Part shown: positions 32,492-41,292 of the stretch, piece by piece
How positions within the stretch are numbered: the first letter of the stretch is position 1
How the letters are laid out: each line of letters starts with the position of its first letter
NCBI RefSeq assembly: GCF_014384805.1
Contig: NZ_JACRSS010000003.1
Span: 124,001-188,000, forward strand
DNA from: Guopingia tenuis
GTDB lineage: Bacteria > Bacillota > Clostridia > Christensenellales > Christensenellaceae
DNA: 64,000 bases
Reading direction: 5' to 3'
Notes under the pieces: generated by a model
Databases searched by the model: none
What the model saw: only the letters and a program-made list of their open reading frames with translations
What the model was told of the DNA's origin: nothing
Made by a program: the position numbers and the translations under genes

Positions 32492-33484
32492 ATGTGCACT
32501 GCTATTGCCGCAAAAACCGCCGAGGGAGACTTTCTCCTGGGCCGCACTATGGATTTTTCCTATCCCCTGGACCCCGAGCTCTTCGTGGCCGCCCCGGGCT
32601 ATGCCTGGCCCAGCCTTACCGGCACCCAGATGCTCCAGGGCCGTTTTCGTTTCATGGGCATCGGGCAGGATATCTCTCCGGTTGTGTTTTCAGACGGTGT
32701 CAACGAAAGGGGGTTTGCCGCCGCCATGCTATATTTTCCCGGCTACGCCGCCTATGACGCCCCTTCCCAGGAGGAGGGGATTCTCCAGGTCGCGGCTGCG
32801 GAGCTCGTGGGCTATCTTTTGGGCCAGTGCGCCACAGTGGCCCAGGCCGTTTCTCTGCTGCGCTCCATCCGCATTGTCGGCGCGGAAGACCCTGTGACCC
32901 GCTCGGTCACCCCGCTCCACTGGCTTCTGGCCGATGCCGGCGGGCACTGCATGGCGGCGGAAAAAATGACCGATGGCCTGCACATTATGCCTAATCCCCT
33001 GGGCGTGCTCTCCAACAGCCCCAATTTTCCCTGGCACATGACCAACCTGCGAAACTATCTGCAGGCCGCCCCCACCCAACCCTCCGAGGCGGAGTGGGGC
33101 CCGGTTCATCTTGAACCCTTTGGGCAGGGCGGCGGAACCTTTGGCCTGCCCGGAGATTTCACGCCGCCATCCCGGTTCGTCCGCGCCGCCTATCTGAAAA
33201 CCCACACGGAATTCCCGCCCGGCCGGGACGCGGCGGTTCGAGCCTGTTTTCATGTGATGGAAAGCCTGAGCATCCCCAAAGGGGCGGTTGTCACCAGCCG
33301 GGACATCTCCGACTATACCCAGTATACGGCGTTTTACAGCCTTCAGGCGCAGGAATGCTATTTTAGAACCTATGACAACAGCCAGATCACCATGGCCGCC
33401 ATGGCAGACGCACCGGGAGCCTTCCGGGGGATCCGTTCGCTGGGAAAACTTCCGCAGGCAGGCGCCTTTGCCCGTCTCGTCTGA
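32492..33484 (+). CDS. Choloylglycine hydrolase / penicillin V acylase family protein (peptidase C59)
   Basis: 330 aa starting MCTAI at 32492 behind GGGAGG; the longer upstream frame is rejected because Cys2 must become the N-terminal nucleophile. Active-site residues are in place: Cys2, Arg and Asp in GRTMDF (17-22), Asn in SDGVNERGFAA, Asn residues in LSNSPNFPWH, and Arg in PPSRFVRAAY. The family cleaves amide bonds of bile salts, penicillin V or acyl-homoserine lactones. A bile salt hydrolase role is possible for a gut organism but not shown. Confidence 0.92.
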   Translation: MCTAIAAKTAEGDFLLGRTMDFSYPLDPELFVAAPGYAWPSLTGTQMLQGRFRFMGIGQDISPVVFSDGVNERGFAAAMLYFPGYAAYDAPSQEEGILQVAAAELVGYLLGQCATVAQAVSLLRSIRIVGAEDPVTRSVTPLHWLLADAGGHCMAAEKMTDGLHIMPNPLGVLSNSPNFPWHMTNLRNYLQAAPTQPSEAEWGPVHLEPFGQGGGTFGLPGDFTPPSRFVRAAYLKTHTEFPPGRDAAVRACFHVMESLSIPKGAVVTSRDISDYTQYTAFYSLQAQECYFRTYDNSQITMAAMADAPGAFRGIRSLGKLPQAGAFARLV

Positions 33485-33507
33485 ATCCCTCCATTTTCTT
33501 ACAGTAT

Positions 33508-33550
33508 AAAAAGGGAGCAGTCCATAAAAGGCTTTGCTCCCCTTTTTGTT
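33508..33550 (+). terminator. Terminator after the C59 hydrolase
   Basis: AAAAAGGGAGCA / TGCTCCCCTTTTT stem with a T run; A-rich on its other side, so it may also serve the convergent acetyltransferase. Confidence 0.8.
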
Positions 33551-33556
33551 ATGATT

Positions 33557-34186
33557 TCACTGCAGTTTATCCAGCGCGCCCGCCGAAATCGCCGCAATGT
33601 TCCGCCGGATTCTCTCCCGGGGCCAATCCCACCATTTCAGCCTCCGCAGGGCGGAAACTGTTTCCTGCGAAAACCGCGGCCGGATGGGCCGCGCCGGAAC
33701 GCCGCCCACGATGGTATAGGGCGGAACATCCCGCGTTACCAGCGCCCGCGCTCCTATAATTGCGCCGTCCCCGATGGTGACGCCGGCCAGCAGAACCGCT
33801 TCATAGCCAATCCAGACGTCGTTGCCGACGACGATATCGCCCCGGTTATCCCAGGCGTCTGCAACATCCCCGGGGTCCAGGCCCCATTCCTCAAAAAACA
33901 AGGGAAAGGGATAAGTGGAAAGCGAGCCCAGCGCATGGTTGGCACTGTTGAACAGAAAGCGCACGCCGCTGGCTATCGAGCAGAACTTCCCAATTACCAG
34001 CCGGTCGTGGTTGATGGGATAATGATACAGCACGTTTTTCTTTTCAAACAGCGTGGGATCTCCCTCGCAGCTGTGATACATAGTATACTCCCCAACGGAG
34101 ATATTGGGGTTTGTGACGGCAGCCTTCAGATAAATTGTCTGCCGATCCCCCAAACGGGGATAGAGTTGTTGTTCTGGAACCGTCAT
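33557..34186 (-). CDS. CatB-like xenobiotic acetyltransferase (left-handed beta-helix)
   Basis: 209 aa from the ATG at 34186, 8 bases after AGGAGG. Hexapeptide-repeat protein: IVVGNDVWIGYEAVLLAGVTIGDGAIIGARALVTRDVPPYTIVGGVPA. The loop FNSANHALGSLSTYPFPLF carries the catalytic His of the CatB/Vat group, which acetylates chloramphenicol or streptogramins. Chromosomal members often have other or unknown substrates, so resistance should not be assumed. Confidence 0.87.
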   Translation of the reverse strand: MTVPEQQLYPRLGDRQTIYLKAAVTNPNISVGEYTMYHSCEGDPTLFEKKNVLYHYPINHDRLVIGKFCSIASGVRFLFNSANHALGSLSTYPFPLFFEEWGLDPGDVADAWDNRGDIVVGNDVWIGYEAVLLAGVTIGDGAIIGARALVTRDVPPYTIVGGVPARPIRPRFSQETVSALRRLKWWDWPRERIRRNIAAISAGALDKLQ

Positions 34187-34272
34187 ATGCAAATCCTCCT
34201 CGCATGTTCATTTTTCTCTTAAGCGGTTCCAGCTTTGCCAATGCAGCGCCGCACGGCACACCACCTCTCTTT

Positions 34273-34536
34273 TTATATCTTTTCGGGATGGGCGGTGATA
34301 ATCGTATAGCTATCAGCGTTTATGGTGATGACACAGCCCGCCCCATGGACATACCAGTTTTTTCCCTTCCGCACGAAAACCGCGTCCGGCCGCCGCAGCT
34401 GCTCCCGGCACCAGGAAGCCGCGTCTTGCTCGCCCAGCGAAAGATTTTTCCGGATCCGTTCCGCTCCCATGGGCGTAGTATGCAGCGCATGGACCGGCAC
34501 CGGCAGCGCTTTTTCATGTTCTTCCTGCCGCATCAT
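34273..34536 (-). CDS. DUF3781 domain protein
   Basis: 87 aa. The conserved HALHTTPMGAERIRKNLSL segment (16-35) identifies DUF3781. Function unknown. Its start ATGATG overlaps the stop of the RlmD-type gene (ATGA), with GGGAGG just upstream, so it is translationally coupled to it. Confidence 0.82.
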   Translation of the reverse strand: MMRQEEHEKALPVPVHALHTTPMGAERIRKNLSLGEQDAASWCREQLRRPDAVFVRKGKNWYVHGAGCVITINADSYTIITAHPEKI

Positions 34537-35885
34537 GCCTCCCGGGAAAACAGCAGTACCGTTTCGATATTCGTCGTCTGGGGGAACATATCCACAGGCT
34601 GGCAGACCTGCGCCGCCCAGCCCTGCTCCATCAGCAGCGCCGTATCCCGGGCCAGGGTGGCGGGATCGCAGGAAACATAGACCAGCCGTTTAGCCGCCGA
34701 ATCCGATATTGCCCGGATCACACGCGCATCCATCCCCTTGCGGGGCGGATCGGCAATGATCACGTCCAGCCGTCCTTCCTTTTCCAAAATCTGCGGGAAA
34801 ATTTCCGCGCAGTCGCCCAGGAGAAACTCCGCATTCTCAATGTTGTTGGCCTGGGCGTTTGCCCGGGCGTCCGCCACAGCCTCGGGAACGATCTCGATGC
34901 CCACTACCTTTTGGGCCAGCTGCGCCGCCAGCAGGCTGATGGTGCCCGCGCCGCAGTATAGATCGGCCACCACCTCATCCGGAAAAATCTTCGCAAATTT
35001 GAGGACCTGGGTATAGAGCAGCTCGGTCTGCGCATGGTTCACCTGCAAAAACGTATGAAGCGAAATGGAGAAATCCAGGCCCTTGATGGTTTCCACCAGC
35101 CGGTCCGTCCCAAAAATCACCTGGGTTTCCCGGCCCAGGATCACGTTGCCGCGTTCCCGGTTCGTGTTCAGAAGAATGCTCAGGATTTCCGGCACGTTGA
35201 GCCGCAGGGCGCGGACCAGCTCCCGCTGGTGCGGGATAACCGTCCCATTGATGACAAGAGCCACCATGATATCTCCATAGCTCGTCACCCGCACCACCAC
35301 ATGGCGCACAAGGCCCTCCCCCGTCGTTTCATCATAGGCGGGAACATCGTATTCCTGCATCCAGCGGCGCACAGCCTCCACGCAGACATCCGCCCGCTCG
35401 GACTGGAGAAAACAGACTTTGGCGTCTACCACGGTGTGGCTATGAGCCTTATAACAGCCGATCTCCACGCCGTTTTCACCCCGATGCACGGGAAACGCCG
35501 TCTTGTTGCGGTAGCGCAGCGGCTGCTTAGCGGGCAGGGGAAAGTTTACGGGCACGGGACATTTGGCGATTTTTTCCATGCAGCTTTTGACCCGCTCATG
35601 CTTAATTCCCAGCTGCCCGATATAGCTCAGATGCTGAAGCGTGCACCCGCCGCATTCCCTGAACACCTTGCAGACCGGCACCTCCCGCTCGGGAGATACC
35701 TCGGTCACGCTCTCACTGCGGCCCACAGCATAGTTTTTGGCTGTCTTGATGATCTTTATGTCGCCCTTCTCCCCGGGCAGCATATCCGCCACAAACACCG
35801 CCATGCCATCCACACGGCCGACGCCCAGCCCATCCACCGTTATATCGCTGATCTCTATTTCCGCCATCTGGTTCTTTGTAAGCAT
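34533..35885 (-). CDS. 23S rRNA (uracil-5)-methyltransferase, RlmD/TrmA family
   Basis: 450 aa from MLTKNQMAEI at 35885 behind GGGAGG. An N-terminal TRAM domain (ISDITVDGLGVGRVDGMAVF) precedes an Fe-S motif (CKVFRECGGCTLQHL). The SAM site is VADLYCGAGTISLLAAQLA. The catalytic motifs are ADPPRKGMD and YVSCDPATLARD, with the nucleophilic Cys in SCDP. It methylates a uridine in rRNA or tRNA; which position cannot be read from sequence. Confidence 0.93.
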   Translation of the reverse strand: MLTKNQMAEIEISDITVDGLGVGRVDGMAVFVADMLPGEKGDIKIIKTAKNYAVGRSESVTEVSPEREVPVCKVFRECGGCTLQHLSYIGQLGIKHERVKSCMEKIAKCPVPVNFPLPAKQPLRYRNKTAFPVHRGENGVEIGCYKAHSHTVVDAKVCFLQSERADVCVEAVRRWMQEYDVPAYDETTGEGLVRHVVVRVTSYGDIMVALVINGTVIPHQRELVRALRLNVPEILSILLNTNRERGNVILGRETQVIFGTDRLVETIKGLDFSISLHTFLQVNHAQTELLYTQVLKFAKIFPDEVVADLYCGAGTISLLAAQLAQKVVGIEIVPEAVADARANAQANNIENAEFLLGDCAEIFPQILEKEGRLDVIIADPPRKGMDARVIRAISDSAAKRLVYVSCDPATLARDTALLMEQGWAAQVCQPVDMFPQTTNIETVLLFSREA

Positions 35886-36036
35886 ATTTCCTCCCTCATG
35901 CCGCTCGCTGCCCGGCGCCATCCTTCTCTTTTGCCGGGTTTTCCCGGCGTTTTATCCATAGATATTATAGCACACATTTGAGTTCCCGGGGAGAGGATGC
36001 TATAATGAACCCAACACACACAACGGAGGAAATGGA

Positions 36037-37245
36037 ATGGACCCGATTCTGCTGATTGCCCTTGTCCTGGGGCTCGCCATTCTCGTGCTGCTCATCGTCC
36101 TTCTCCTGCGAAAGCCGGCGGATACGTCCGCTCTCCGGGAGGAGATGCGCGCGCTGCGCGGCATGAACGAAAAAGCCCAGAGTCTCTCCCGGCAGGAGAT
36201 TCTCAGCCAGTTCAAAAACCTGAACCAGATCTCTCTGGCCGCCATTTCCCAGATTTCCTCCAACACGGGGCGGGATCTGGAGGCTATGCGCGCCGCCATG
36301 GATCGCCGTCTGGCGGAAATTCAGGCAGAAAATGAAAAAAGCCTCGCCGAACTGCGCCAGACCGTGAACAAAAATCTTTCCGAAACCCTCACGGATTCCC
36401 TGGCGGCCTCCTTTCAATCCGTTTCCAGCCAGCTGGAACAGGTTTATAAGAGTATGGGCGAGATGCGGAGCATGACGGCAGACGTGACGGATCTCAAGCG
36501 CATTTTGGGGAACGTGAAAAACCGCGGCACCTGGGGCGAGGTACAGCTGGAAAGCCTGCTCTCGGATATCCTGTCTCCCTCGCAATATGCCGCCCAGCTC
36601 TCCCTCAGCGGTTCGGCGGAAAAAGTGGATTTTGCCGTCAGGCTCCCGGGGGACGGGGAAAAACCCGTCTATCTGCCCATCGATTCCAAATTCCCCATGG
36701 ACCGCTATCGGGCGGTTCTGGATGCCGAGCAATATGGAGACGACCGGGCCAAAGCCCTTTCCAGGGAAACCCTCCTCAAAACCGTCCGCGACGAGGCCAA
36801 AAAGATCGCCGCCAAATATATTCTCCCGCCGGACACCACGGATTTCGCCGTCCTGTTCGTCCCTTCCGAAGGATTATATGCCTATCTGGCGGCGGCGGAT
36901 CTCCCCTTTGCGCTGCAGCGGGATTTCCGCATCCTGCTTGCCGGGCCTTCCAATCTTTCCGCGCTGCTCAACAGCTTCCAGCTGGGCTTCCGGACGCTGG
37001 CTGTCGAGAGGCAGTCCGGGGAGATCCTAAAGCTGCTGGGCGCGGTGAAAACCTCTTTTGCCGCCTTTTCAGCCCGGCTGGAGAGCACGCAGAAAAGCCT
37101 GCGGGCGGCGGAAAACAACCTGGAGCGTGCCTTCGCCGCTTCCCGGGGCATCGAGCGCCGGCTCCAAGGCATGGAGAAAGCCGACCTGTTTACTGCCCGG
37201 GAATTGCTGGGAGAGGACTCTTTTCCGGAATCCGGAGAGTCATAA
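36037..37245 (+). CDS. rmuC: DNA recombination protein RmuC
   Basis: 402 aa. An N-terminal transmembrane helix (ILLIALVLGLAILVLLIVLL) is followed by a coiled coil (about 30-150), then the RmuC nuclease-like domain with GNVKNRGTWGEVQLESLLSD, YLPIDSKFPMDRY and VLFVPSEGLYAY. RmuC limits inversions at short inverted repeats. The ATG at 36037 is preferred over one 6 bases upstream because of its spacing from GGAGG. Confidence 0.93.
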   Translation: MDPILLIALVLGLAILVLLIVLLLRKPADTSALREEMRALRGMNEKAQSLSRQEILSQFKNLNQISLAAISQISSNTGRDLEAMRAAMDRRLAEIQAENEKSLAELRQTVNKNLSETLTDSLAASFQSVSSQLEQVYKSMGEMRSMTADVTDLKRILGNVKNRGTWGEVQLESLLSDILSPSQYAAQLSLSGSAEKVDFAVRLPGDGEKPVYLPIDSKFPMDRYRAVLDAEQYGDDRAKALSRETLLKTVRDEAKKIAAKYILPPDTTDFAVLFVPSEGLYAYLAAADLPFALQRDFRILLAGPSNLSALLNSFQLGFRTLAVERQSGEILKLLGAVKTSFAAFSARLESTQKSLRAAENNLERAFAASRGIERRLQGMEKADLFTARELLGEDSFPESGES

Positions 37246-37306
37246 CCCTTTATTGCTGTAGGCCAAAGACAAATTCTTCCCGGCGGCATGGCATTCTTTA
37301 TGAAAC

Positions 37307-37891
37307 TCATCGATTCTCTCTTGCTACCCGGCAGGGATTTCCATAGGCTATACTGTTTGCCGGAATGCTTTTGGTCACGACGCTGCCTGCGCCAATGACT
37401 ACATTATTCCCAATAGTAACGCCCGGCAGGATGACCGCTCCGCCGCCAATCCAGACATTATCGCCAATGGTCACGGGAGCTGTCTGGGTTCTGCAAAATG
37501 CAAAGGAGCCATCACTTCGGGTTTCTCCAAATCGATCTGCCGCGTTTACCGGATGAAAAGCGGTATAGATCTGAACGTTGGGCGCAATCAGCGCATTATC
37601 ACCGATCGTTATTTTATTGTCATCCAAAAAGGTACAGTTCATATTGACTTCGCAGTTGTTTCCAAAAAAAATATTGTTGCCGTAGTCCACAAAAAAGGGC
37701 GGCGTGATCCATAAATCTTTGCCATGTCCGCCTAGCAGACTATGGAGAATACGATTCTTTCCTTCTATATCTGCCGAATCCATTTGGTTAAATTCCCGGA
37801 TCAAATTCTTAGCCTTATGCCATTGCGTCAGCAACTCCCTGTCTGCACAGTCATAAAGCAGTCCTGCCAGCATTTTCTCCCGTTCGGTCAT
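37307..37891 (-). CDS. Sugar O-acetyltransferase (Maa/LacA/NodL family)
   Basis: 194 aa from MTEREKMLAG at 37891, behind GGAGGAGG. The N-terminal Maa domain (residues 1-55) precedes a left-handed beta-helix with DYGNNIFFGNNCEVNMNCTF, catalytic His in YTAFHPVNA, and IGDNVWIGGGAVILPGVTIG. It transfers acetyl from acetyl-CoA to a sugar hydroxyl. Codon use here and in the next gene is more AT-rich than in the surroundings. Confidence 0.9.
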   Translation of the reverse strand: MTEREKMLAGLLYDCADRELLTQWHKAKNLIREFNQMDSADIEGKNRILHSLLGGHGKDLWITPPFFVDYGNNIFFGNNCEVNMNCTFLDDNKITIGDNALIAPNVQIYTAFHPVNAADRFGETRSDGSFAFCRTQTAPVTIGDNVWIGGGAVILPGVTIGNNVVIGAGSVVTKSIPANSIAYGNPCRVARENR

Positions 37892-37970
37892 CCTTCCTCC
37901 TCCATTCATCTCATTTTGGAATTATCCATCAATATCTTCTTTCGCAAAATGCAGCTTATCCATGGGCGCT

Positions 37971-39740
37971 TTACTTTAATCTGCCATAGTACATATCACT
38001 GAATATCCCTGGAGTTTGAATCAGATCATCGTATCTGCCGGTTTGCTCAATATTCCCTTTATGCAGCACAATGATTCTATCACAATTCTTCAAGGTTGTG
38101 AGCCGGTGAGCTATGGATATAATCGTCATGTTCTGTTCTTCCTTCATCCGCTCAATCTCCATTTGAATATGCTTTTCGGACGTATTATCCAATGCTGAGG
38201 TAGCCTCGTCCAAAATGAGTATTTCTGGCTTTCGCAGAAATATCCTTGCAATAGCGATCCTTTGTTTTTGTCCGCCGGATAGATTGTTTCCGCCCTCGGA
38301 GACTGCCGTCTCAAATTTATCGGGCAGGCTTTCAATGAACTCATAGATATACGCTTTCCGCGCTGCTTCCTCCACTTCAGGGAGGGATATCTCCCGATCC
38401 AGACCATAGCAGATATTTTCATAGATTGTTCCTGCAATTAAAAACGGATTTTGGGGAACCAGGGCAATCATTTTGGAAATATCCTTTCTGGACAAGGAAT
38501 TTATATCCCTTCCATTGATGAAGATATCCCCTTGGCATTTTTCCAGCCTGCAAATCGCTTTTATCAGGGAGGACTTTCCACATCCGCTCGGACCCGCGAT
38601 GCCCAGAAACATACCCTTTTGTATATTCAATTCAATTGCGTTAAGTATCGCGTCTCCTTCCTCATAGCAAAATGTCAGATCCCGAATCTCTATGGCCGCA
38701 GCCGAATCTCTGCGGTTTTTCTGTGCTTTTTCGGGTACCGTCTCATATGAAAAATCACTGGGCAAATCGGTCATTCTAAAAAAATCTTCCGCTAAAACCA
38801 TACATTCTGACAATTCATCCAGAATTCTATGCAGCTCCTCCAGAGGCTTGATCAGCTGCGCAAAGCAGAGATATGCCGTCAGGACACTTCCTACGGTTAT
38901 GATATTCCGCGTTGCAAGGTATGTCGAAATACCGATCATCAGAACTGTAAAAATAGCCTCGTTTATAAATTTCAGGCAGTCATATTTCGCCATCTGCTTA
39001 TGATGCTTCATTTCTTTTTTCCGCAGAAATTCCGATTTTCCATCAAATCTTTTCTCTTCCACGGCCGTGCTGTCCGCGATCCGAATAACTTCAATACCGT
39101 TTAAAAGCTCAACAATCGTTCCATCCATCGCAGATTTGGTTTCCAGGAGTTCGACGCGGATTCCTCTTTGTGTGCTAATCTGGCGGAATACGATGGCCAT
39201 TCCAATGGGAATAACAAGCAGCATTGGCAATGCCAGTATGACCGGCAGAGTCATGAAAATAACGACGATTGCTGCGATGCTGTTGAATATCGCCGGTGCA
39301 AAGTCCATAAACAACAGTTTTTCCAGGTTTACTGTCCCTTCAAGGCAGCGATTCAGCCTGCCGTGGATATTTCCCGTCATATTTTTTTTAAAATAAGACA
39401 GTGGCGCTTTCAGCAAAGACCGAATCACAAGTCCGCGAGCTTTTTTCTCGGTTTTCGTCGCAGTGTCTTCTACCAGTACCCGCCTTATAATCTTTATCAT
39501 TTCATTTCCCACGTTTGCTGCGAGGATAAACAGCAGAAAAGGAATGATGCTTAAGAACTCGATCTGCTTCTGCACCAGAATATCGTCTGTCAACCAGCCG
39601 ATTGCTTTGGGAGTTATCTGTGACAATCCTGCAGACGCGATCATGATGAGAATAATCACAGCAAAATTTCTTTTCTGTTTTGCATCCAACAGCCCATAAA
39701 GCTTCTGTAGTATTTTACGAAACCCTTCTCTATTCTTCAT
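37971..39740 (-). CDS. ABC exporter, fused permease and ATPase
   Basis: 589 aa. Six transmembrane helices (to about residue 310) precede the ATPase with Walker A GPSGCGKSS, signature NNLSGGQKQRIAIA, Walker B EILILDEATSALD and the His of SIAHRLTT. The start follows GGAGAGG. It lacks an N-terminal C39 peptidase domain, so it is not a double-glycine peptide processor. It likely works as a homodimer; substrate unknown. Its AT-rich codon use, shared with the acetyltransferase, suggests recent acquisition. Confidence 0.92.
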   Translation of the reverse strand: MKNREGFRKILQKLYGLLDAKQKRNFAVIILIMIASAGLSQITPKAIGWLTDDILVQKQIEFLSIIPFLLFILAANVGNEMIKIIRRVLVEDTATKTEKKARGLVIRSLLKAPLSYFKKNMTGNIHGRLNRCLEGTVNLEKLLFMDFAPAIFNSIAAIVVIFMTLPVILALPMLLVIPIGMAIVFRQISTQRGIRVELLETKSAMDGTIVELLNGIEVIRIADSTAVEEKRFDGKSEFLRKKEMKHHKQMAKYDCLKFINEAIFTVLMIGISTYLATRNIITVGSVLTAYLCFAQLIKPLEELHRILDELSECMVLAEDFFRMTDLPSDFSYETVPEKAQKNRRDSAAAIEIRDLTFCYEEGDAILNAIELNIQKGMFLGIAGPSGCGKSSLIKAICRLEKCQGDIFINGRDINSLSRKDISKMIALVPQNPFLIAGTIYENICYGLDREISLPEVEEAARKAYIYEFIESLPDKFETAVSEGGNNLSGGQKQRIAIARIFLRKPEILILDEATSALDNTSEKHIQMEIERMKEEQNMTIISIAHRLTTLKNCDRIIVLHKGNIEQTGRYDDLIQTPGIFSDMYYGRLK

Positions 39741-39904
39741 GACATTGCCTCTCCGTTTGACCGCGTTAAAGCGCTTCCTTTATCCATCAACCACCCGGCA
39801 AACATTTTAGCTTATACGTTTTTGGCAACGCAAGCATTCTCTCTTGTCAACAAAAAGTGCGGCAAAATATTCTGGTTTTTAAATTATCCTGCTTTCACTG
39901 AAAA

Positions 39905-39950
39905 CAAAAAAGCAAGGCGGCAGAATATAACTGCTGCCTTGCCGTTTTGT
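39905..39950. terminator. Bidirectional terminator between the cupin trio and the ABC gene
   Basis: GGCAAGGCAGCAG pairs with CTGCCGCCTTGC; TTTTTTG follows on the minus strand and a TTTTGTTTT run on the plus strand. Confidence 0.8.
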
Positions 39951-39981
39951 TTTCTGCTGTCTGCATTCTCGTTTTGTATCA

Positions 39982-40335
39982 TCAGGTGTTGATAATCGTC
40001 GCCAGAAACCGCATGGGCTTATCGCTGACATTTTTGATGGCGTGCCAGCTTCCATCCGGGCAGATCGCCGTATCTCCGGCATGCAGCGCAACCTCCGTGC
40101 CGTTATCGTTATAGATTGCGTCACCCTCAATGATATAATAGATCTCGCTGGTTCCCACATGCTGGTGGTATCCCAGCTCACTGCCCGGGGGATATTCGAT
40201 TTCCGTCATGAGCTTATAATGGGCCGGGCGCTCACCCAGCTCCTCGCTCAGCATATCCCGCTGATAGGTGTCGCCCTTGCCGCCCCAAACTTCCGAGCGG
40301 ACCTGTAATTTCCGGTCTTTTCCATACACAATCAT
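39982..40335 (-). CDS. Cupin, third of a tandem trio
   Basis: 117 aa from MIVYGKDRKL at 40335. Cupin motif 1 YHQHVGTSEIYYIIEGDAIY and motif 2 GDTAICPDGSWHAIKN have the usual His and Glu metal ligands. It is the most diverged of the three paralogues, with a different N-terminal half (SEVWGGKGDTYQRDMLSEEL). It starts 4 bases after the middle cupin's stop, so the three form one operon. Confidence 0.88.
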   Translation of the reverse strand: MIVYGKDRKLQVRSEVWGGKGDTYQRDMLSEELGERPAHYKLMTEIEYPPGSELGYHQHVGTSEIYYIIEGDAIYNDNGTEVALHAGDTAICPDGSWHAIKNVSDKPMRFLATIINT

Positions 40336-40339
40336 TTTC

Positions 40340-40705
40340 CTATTTCTCCTCTCCTGATGTAAACATGACGGCCAGGAACCGCATGGGTTCCGTCCCGTCG
40401 TTGCGGATGCTGTGGGAGCCGCCGTCATAACAGACCGCCGTATCCCCCGCATGTAGCTTGGTTTCCACGCCGTTATCGTTATATGTCGCTTCGCCAGACA
40501 AAATATAATAGATCTCGCTGGCGCCCGCATGGGGATGATAGCCCGCGCCGGTTCCCGGCGGGTATTCCACTTCCATAAACAGCTCACAGTTTTTGGGGGC
40601 GTCCGCCGCGTCATAATCAAACATGGCCCGCTGGATCTCCGTTCCCGTTCCGCCCAGAACGGCGCTCTCCTCCACGACCTTGCGGTCTCTACCGTAAATA
40701 ATCAT
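40340..40705 (-). CDS. Cupin, second of a tandem trio
   Basis: 121 aa, MIIYGRDRKVVEESAVLGGT. Motif 1 is YHPHAGASEIYYILSGEATY and motif 2 GDTAVCYDGGSHSIRNDG. It shares the MI(I/V)Y(G/A)(R/K)DRK start and the (N/K)C(E/S)LFMEVEYPPGTG-type core with the first cupin, pointing to recent duplication. Function unknown; metal binding is likely from the His/Glu set. Confidence 0.88.
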   Translation of the reverse strand: MIIYGRDRKVVEESAVLGGTGTEIQRAMFDYDAADAPKNCELFMEVEYPPGTGAGYHPHAGASEIYYILSGEATYNDNGVETKLHAGDTAVCYDGGSHSIRNDGTEPMRFLAVMFTSGEEK

Positions 40706-40717
40706 ATTTTGGCTCTC

Positions 40718-41128
40718 CTATTTTTCCAAATGTTCATATCCTGCCTGATCTACAAACGCGTCAAATTCTTTGGGATCCGACGTAAACATCACTGCTAGAA
40801 ACCGCAGGGGAGCGGGGCCGTCGTTGGTCATGCAATGGGATTGTCCATCATAGCTCACAGCACTGTCTCCCGGGCCCAGTATGACTTCCGTCCCGTTGTC
40901 GTTATACCTTCCTTTTCCCGAGAGAATATAATAGATTTCGCCGGCCCCGTGATGCTGGTGATAACCTGTTCCCGTCCCTGGCGGATATTCCACCTCCATA
41001 AACAGCGAACAGTTTTTGGGGGCATCCACAGCTTTATAATCAAATACCGCCCATTCCGTCTCCGTCCCTTGTCCACCAAGAACATTTTTCTCCAGAACCG
41101 GCTTTCTGTCTTTTGCGTAAATAATCAT
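40718..41128 (-). CDS. Cupin, first of a tandem trio
   Basis: 136 aa, MIIYAKDRKPVLEKNVLGGQ, behind AAAAGGAG. Motif 1 is YHQHHGAGEIYYILSGKGRY and motif 2 GDSAVSYDGQSHCMTNDG. It has a C-terminal extension (DPKEFDAFVDQAGYEHLEK) absent from the second. It is the first gene of the operon, divergent from uvrB across an AT-rich region. Three near copies suggest a heteromer or three related ligands. Confidence 0.88.
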   Translation of the reverse strand: MIIYAKDRKPVLEKNVLGGQGTETEWAVFDYKAVDAPKNCSLFMEVEYPPGTGTGYHQHHGAGEIYYILSGKGRYNDNGTEVILGPGDSAVSYDGQSHCMTNDGPAPLRFLAVMFTSDPKEFDAFVDQAGYEHLEK

Positions 41129-41214
41129 CTTTTGCTCCTTTTTTCATTATTCCATATTCCATTGTTTGATAGGGTTTCGCATCTAAACTATATGATACAT
41201 ACTTCAAGTTTTGT

Positions 41215-41243
41215 TTGCAATACTTATTTTAGTAGTATATTAT
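41215..41243 (+). promoter_or_regulatory. Promoter of uvrBA
   Basis: TTGCAA and TATTAT are 17 bases apart, about 50 bases before the uvrB start. No clear LexA or DinR box was found next to it. Confidence 0.6.
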
Positions 41244-41292
41244 AGAGAAGAGAAAAAGTTTCGTTTTTGAAACCAAGCAAAGGAGCCGATCT

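Noticed and set aside
37971..39740. ABC exporter as processor of the double-glycine peptide
   Set aside because: It begins directly with membrane helices and has no C39 peptidase domain; it is also 33 kb away.
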